Below the pieces are notes generated by a model. The model searched no databases. It had not been told where the DNA came from and saw nothing but the letters and a program-made list of their open reading frames with translations. A program made the position numbers and the translations under genes. From Pseudoscleropodium purum (lineage: Eukaryota; Streptophyta; Bryopsida; Hypnales; Brachytheciaceae): a stretch of 64,000 nucleotides of DNA. Positions 60,701 through 64,000 of this stretch are shown piece after piece (positions within the stretch are counted from its first letter, which is position 1; each line of letters starts with the position of its first letter). Location: the NCBI GenBank assembly GCA_963969395.1, contig OZ017801.1, positions 11,289,611 to 11,353,610 of the forward strand, in the 5' to 3' direction.

Positions 60701-62031
60701 CCGTCAACTCCGTGGAAGAGTTACCCCGTGCCATGCTCAAATCAGTTTGCAGCTTCTCAATCTCCCTTTGTGCAGTTGCAAGATGAGAAAGAGATTCCGC
60801 ATGCTGCCCTTGCAATTGGAGCACCTCCTCTCTTGTTTTGGAAAGCTCGGTTGAAGAGGCGTCCAAGCTGGAACGCAACACATTGTTGGCGTCCTTAGCA
60901 TGTGCTAGCTCAGCACTTGAAGCCTGCGCACCACGCAATTGGGATTCAAGCCCTGCAATCTCCTCCTTGGCTCTTGCCAGCTCCGTGGTGAAGGCTCCGT
61001 GCTGATTCCAAGCTGCATTCACCACGCCTTGCAACCTGTTCACCTCTTGCTTTGCACTTTCAAGCTCGGCACTAGATGTCACTTCAGCCTGCAGTCTGGT
61101 AATCTCTGCCTTGGCATTCTCCAGATCTACAACATGGGTGCAAAAGAACTGTGAAGAAGGCCATATTCTCTGGCAAACGAACTGCGAAGAAGGCAATGCT
61201 CTGACACGCAAAAGTCCAACGCAAAGGTAACTCTAACAACTGAACAATATAATTAAAAGTACGCCCTCGGAGTCTGCAGCAAAGTGGGGTCACCTGCACA
61301 AGAACTCAGATACTGGCTCTTGGAAAGTTCCAGCTCTTTCTGTAGGCTGCCAATTTCCATGTCACGGTCTTCAGACACCACGGCCTTAGGCCGTTGACCC
61401 AGAACTGCATCAAGGTGATCCTCCCAACGAGTGCCATCGGATAATTTGCGCGGCAGTGACGGGGATTGCTTCAGCGTTGACTCGGTAGTGCCAGCTTCAC
61501 TGGCGGCTAGTTGTTGCTTGTAGTTGTTGATTTCGGAATGAGCACGCTGCAATTCGTTTTCCAGGGCGATAATTTTCTGCAAGAGGGCATGTATTCAGCA
61601 GCACAAAATAGTAATAACGATAGAGTTATCCTCAAACTCATTCAAATTAGGGGTGCTCAGTGAAAAAGTTGGGATGAAATCTAACGAATAATGCCATTAT
61701 GAGTGCTGGAATAAGCTTCTTTTTTGTAGTTCAATAACGAATCTGAAATATCATTGACTTTAAGGATAGCTCATACATCAAGTGAAATTGAAGCAGTTGT
61801 GAAGATCAATCAAATGCGTAACCTAACAAAATGCGTGCCTACCTCCGCTTGGTGATTAGGACCATGGTACGTGCCGACGTACTGTAAACCTGGTGCATGT
61901 GGAGCATGCGAGACGTGAGGATGGGAGCTCGCATGCGTCTTGGTCGGAATTTTTTCACCAAACATGCTCACTGCAGCTTTCACAGACTCAAACGGAGCCG
62001 ACAGATCAATTTCTGCTTTCGGCTCCGCCAT
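57747..62031 (-). CDS. WEB-family (DUF827) long coiled-coil protein
   Basis: Exons in transcript order: 61843-62031, 61294-61576, 59625-61126, 59190-59474, 58858-59037, 58451-58624 and 57747-58241. All phases agree, giving about 1,035 aa. The N-terminus (EIDLSAPFESVKAAVSMFGE) has the family signature in which a short ESVKxAVSxFGE segment precedes the coiled coil. Exon 3 alone encodes about 500 residues of Glu/Leu/Ala/Lys heptads with recurring blocks such as AREQIEKLHxE and KEEIxRLQ. The C-terminus is Ser/Pro/Gly/His-rich and ends with a basic SSKIGSYFVKKK segment. WEB/PMI proteins are cytosolic and act in chloroplast photorelocation; this function is assumed from the family. ATG 62031 follows a leader exon after an acceptor at 62053-62054. 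Confidence 0.9.
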
Positions 62032-63411
62032 GATGACACCTCTTCACTCAGCCTGCATGCCAAAGAAACAAATCAGCACTCTCAAAACCTTGAGTGAGAA
62101 AAAAGGTACTAGAATTGATAAGATTTCCGTGACAAGTGGAACTCTGTTTCCAAAACTATTGAACCTCTTCAGAAAGTGCAAATTTTCTAATAGAATATCA
62201 GACGAAAATGGCCTTGCCTAAGGAAAGGTATACCAATACGCGCGCATTGCACAAACTAACCTCCAGCCAAAGCAGATACATTTGGCAATCCCAAAGCTAG
62301 TCTGTACTTTACGGGACCCTCATAAATCACACACAATATATGAAGCGAAGTGCGTGTAAGCCTGGGACGGCTGCTAGACCATGCAATTCTATTATAACAT
62401 TTACACAAACGAGTCCCCTACAAGTTGATCTATCTTATTGACCTAAGATTTTTATTAATACACTATGGTCCTCTATACTATCACTCTCCCAATTCCAGTA
62501 CGATCCAATAAAAAGGTGTAAAACTCTTTCAGGAACGGAAAAGGAGCATAAGCAGGCCTATCACTTCAAATCCAGTGTCTTACAATGCCTTCACTGCCCA
62601 TATTGACGTAACAGAAATGAAATCAAAAACCTAACGCCTAGTACACGGTCACGACTCTCTCTGAGAAAGCCCAGCGGCCAGATCCCCTCCCAGAGATTCC
62701 TTTCGCAAAAGGTCGGTATGCGCCTCCTATTGCTGCAGTTGAGGAAAATCTAAGATCGCATATTCCCCCTTTCCCAGGTTCTACAAACTTTTGAACTCCA
62801 CTGTGGAGATTGTCGTTCCCGCAGATCTAATAATCACATTCGGGACCCAACCATTTGAACCCGGCCAACCTCGTGGACGTCGTCTCATTCCTTTTGCTTC
62901 AAGCTTCAACCACTCTCAACGCTTCACAACCAGAACACCTCTCCTATACAAAACTCTTCCCCATTCGCACAAGAAACACACCCTCCCCAAGCAATCTCTT
63001 CACACAAACCCTAAAACCCTAACCACTAGAATCTCCCATTTCCCGCAAAACCACGGCGCGATTCCCCTAACCCACCTTGCAATGCCTCTCAAAATCCAAA
63101 GCTCCCCAACTCCCGACACCCAAACCGAAACCTCCCAACTGCGACCTACTTACGCTTATTTATTGCTCCCCAAACCGAAAAAAAAATTTTATCAATTTTT
63201 TCAAATAAAGAAAGCGAATATCCGACTCACTCACCTGCAAGAGAAACGGCAACACTACGAACGACACTTAGACACTGCTAGAAAGCTCCTCGACCCGGCG
63301 TACAGAACGACATGGTACAGCCAAATCCAAGCAAACGAAGTAACTGCAACATCCCGCAAGTGCGAGAATGCTGAAAATGCTGAAAAGAATTGATGGCGAT
63401 GCCGGAGTGGC
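62032..63411 (-). promoter_or_regulatory. Leader exons, leader intron and promoter of the WEB gene
   Basis: On the minus strand a leader exon (about 63411-63235) ends at a GTGAGT donor (CTTGCAG/GTGAGT). An intron of about 1.18 kb follows and ends at a GCATGCAG acceptor (62053-62054), about 21 bp before the start codon. Two telo-box motifs in tandem (AACCCTAAAACCCTAACC, 63007-63024) lie within the leader intron. The 200-codon plus-strand frame 62791-63393 runs antisense across it and shows no protein features. Confidence 0.6.
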
Positions 63412-63484
63412 TATAAAAAGGAAGTGAGTGGGGTCCCGTTTCTCCAAGGGCAAGCGGCCGGAGGGGAGGGGGGGGGGGGGGGGG
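63412..63484 (+). promoter_or_regulatory. TATA box on plus strand and G17 tract
   Basis: TATAAAA (63412-63418, GGCTATAAAAAGG) is a strong plus-strand TATA match, next to where the minus-strand WEB transcript should begin. About 50 bp downstream is a G-run of 17 (63468-63484). Together this suggests a compact shared or bidirectional promoter. Confidence 0.45.
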
Positions 63485-63599
63485 TCTGAGCTGTGCCAGT
63501 CTAGCCGGCGGGCATCATGTGCTTCCTGCGGTCCTCGAGTCGGACTGCGAGTCTGCAGTATTACTTTACAGATAATATTCAATTCTGTGCAGTTTGCGA

Positions 63600-64000
63600 A
63601 TGGAAGAAGAAGAAGGTGATGATGATGCTGATGGTGATGATGAGTAAGCGTAAGTAGGTCGCAGTGGTTTCTTATTGATGAATAATGGGATACAGTGGTG
63701 TTACTGTGGACGGAGCCTGCATTTCTGGAGGGTTTCTCTGTGATGCGAGAGTCGAAGTGTCTGTGAGAGTAGCAGACTGCTGCCGTCCAGGAGAACTGGA
63801 GAACGCGTTCCTCGAGGGACTGGTGGTTGAATGCGAGTTCCTCGACCTGTATTTGGGTAGTAGACGGAAGAAGCGTCTACCGTAGACATACACGTTGACC
63901 CTCTAAAAGTGCAGGCATTAGAGCATCTCCACCGGGGCACGCCATACTGCCACGGTAAGAGCTTTGGTGCACGTGGATGTCTTGTTGAGTAGTGCTAGTT
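63600..64000 (+). CDS. Possible start of a plus-strand gene (partial)
   Basis: ATG 63600 opens a very acidic run (MEEEEGDDDADGDDE). It meets a GTAAGC donor at 63644, or a stop at 63645-63647 if unspliced. A second open frame (63685-63885, 66 codons, MGYSGVTVDGACISGGFL...) is GC-rich and ends RRKKRLP. I recognise neither, and could not join them with a clear acceptor. The gene, if real, may continue past the window edge. Confidence 0.25.

Noticed and set aside
62791..63393. 200-codon plus-strand open frame
   Set aside because: It runs antisense through the WEB gene's leader exon and intron. Its Pro/Thr/His-rich composition comes from C-rich leader DNA with telo-box repeats, and no family or splice structure supports it.

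Overview
The window is nuclear DNA of a land plant. Its genes are split by many GT-AG introns. Four of the proteins match plant families: a plant-type class 3 lipase, U2AF65, a TTC39/IML2 protein and a WEB/DUF827 coiled-coil protein. GC-richer gene islands are separated by very AT-rich, repeat-filled stretches. I favour a moss or other flagellate, non-seed plant, but this is inference from compact introns, AT-rich gaps and family memory, and the sequence does not prove it. I saw no bacterial, organellar or viral gene set, rRNA, intact tRNA gene or CRISPR array.

Layout: 1-2040, AT-rich with one repeat copy. 2040-8100 (+), a nine-exon class 3 (DAG-type) lipase of about 693 aa with a long leader region. 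8100-11430, AT-rich with one isolated open frame. 11600-21880 (-), a gene hidden in tiny AT-rich exons: at least 19 exons that keep frame and encode a coiled-coil protein of about 567 aa. A one-base frame slip near its 5' end may hide about 80 further residues. 22100-29300, AT-rich with a SINE-like unit, a CACTA-type foldback and other repeats. 29554-36913 (+), the U2AF65 splicing factor (about 572 aa), with a tandemly duplicated exon inside RRM2 that behaves like a mutually exclusive pair. 37300-42900, AT-rich with a satellite-like array. 43525-52251 (+), an 18-exon TTC39/IML2 gene (about 645 aa) whose introns hold five related TTAA-ended small transposons and one pogo-like element. 52300-57400, AT-rich with a 1.26 kb CACTA element bounded by AAT duplications. 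57747-62031 (-), a seven-exon WEB-family coiled-coil gene (about 1,035 aa) with a leader intron, apparently sharing a promoter region near 63.4 kb with a possible (+) gene that runs toward the window edge.

The genes do not form an operon or a pathway; they are independent housekeeping or structural genes. The two most unusual observations are the RRM2 exon pair in U2AF65 and the 19-exon coiled-coil gene. All exon borders were read by eye from GT/AG sites and frame continuity, so RNA evidence would outrank them.
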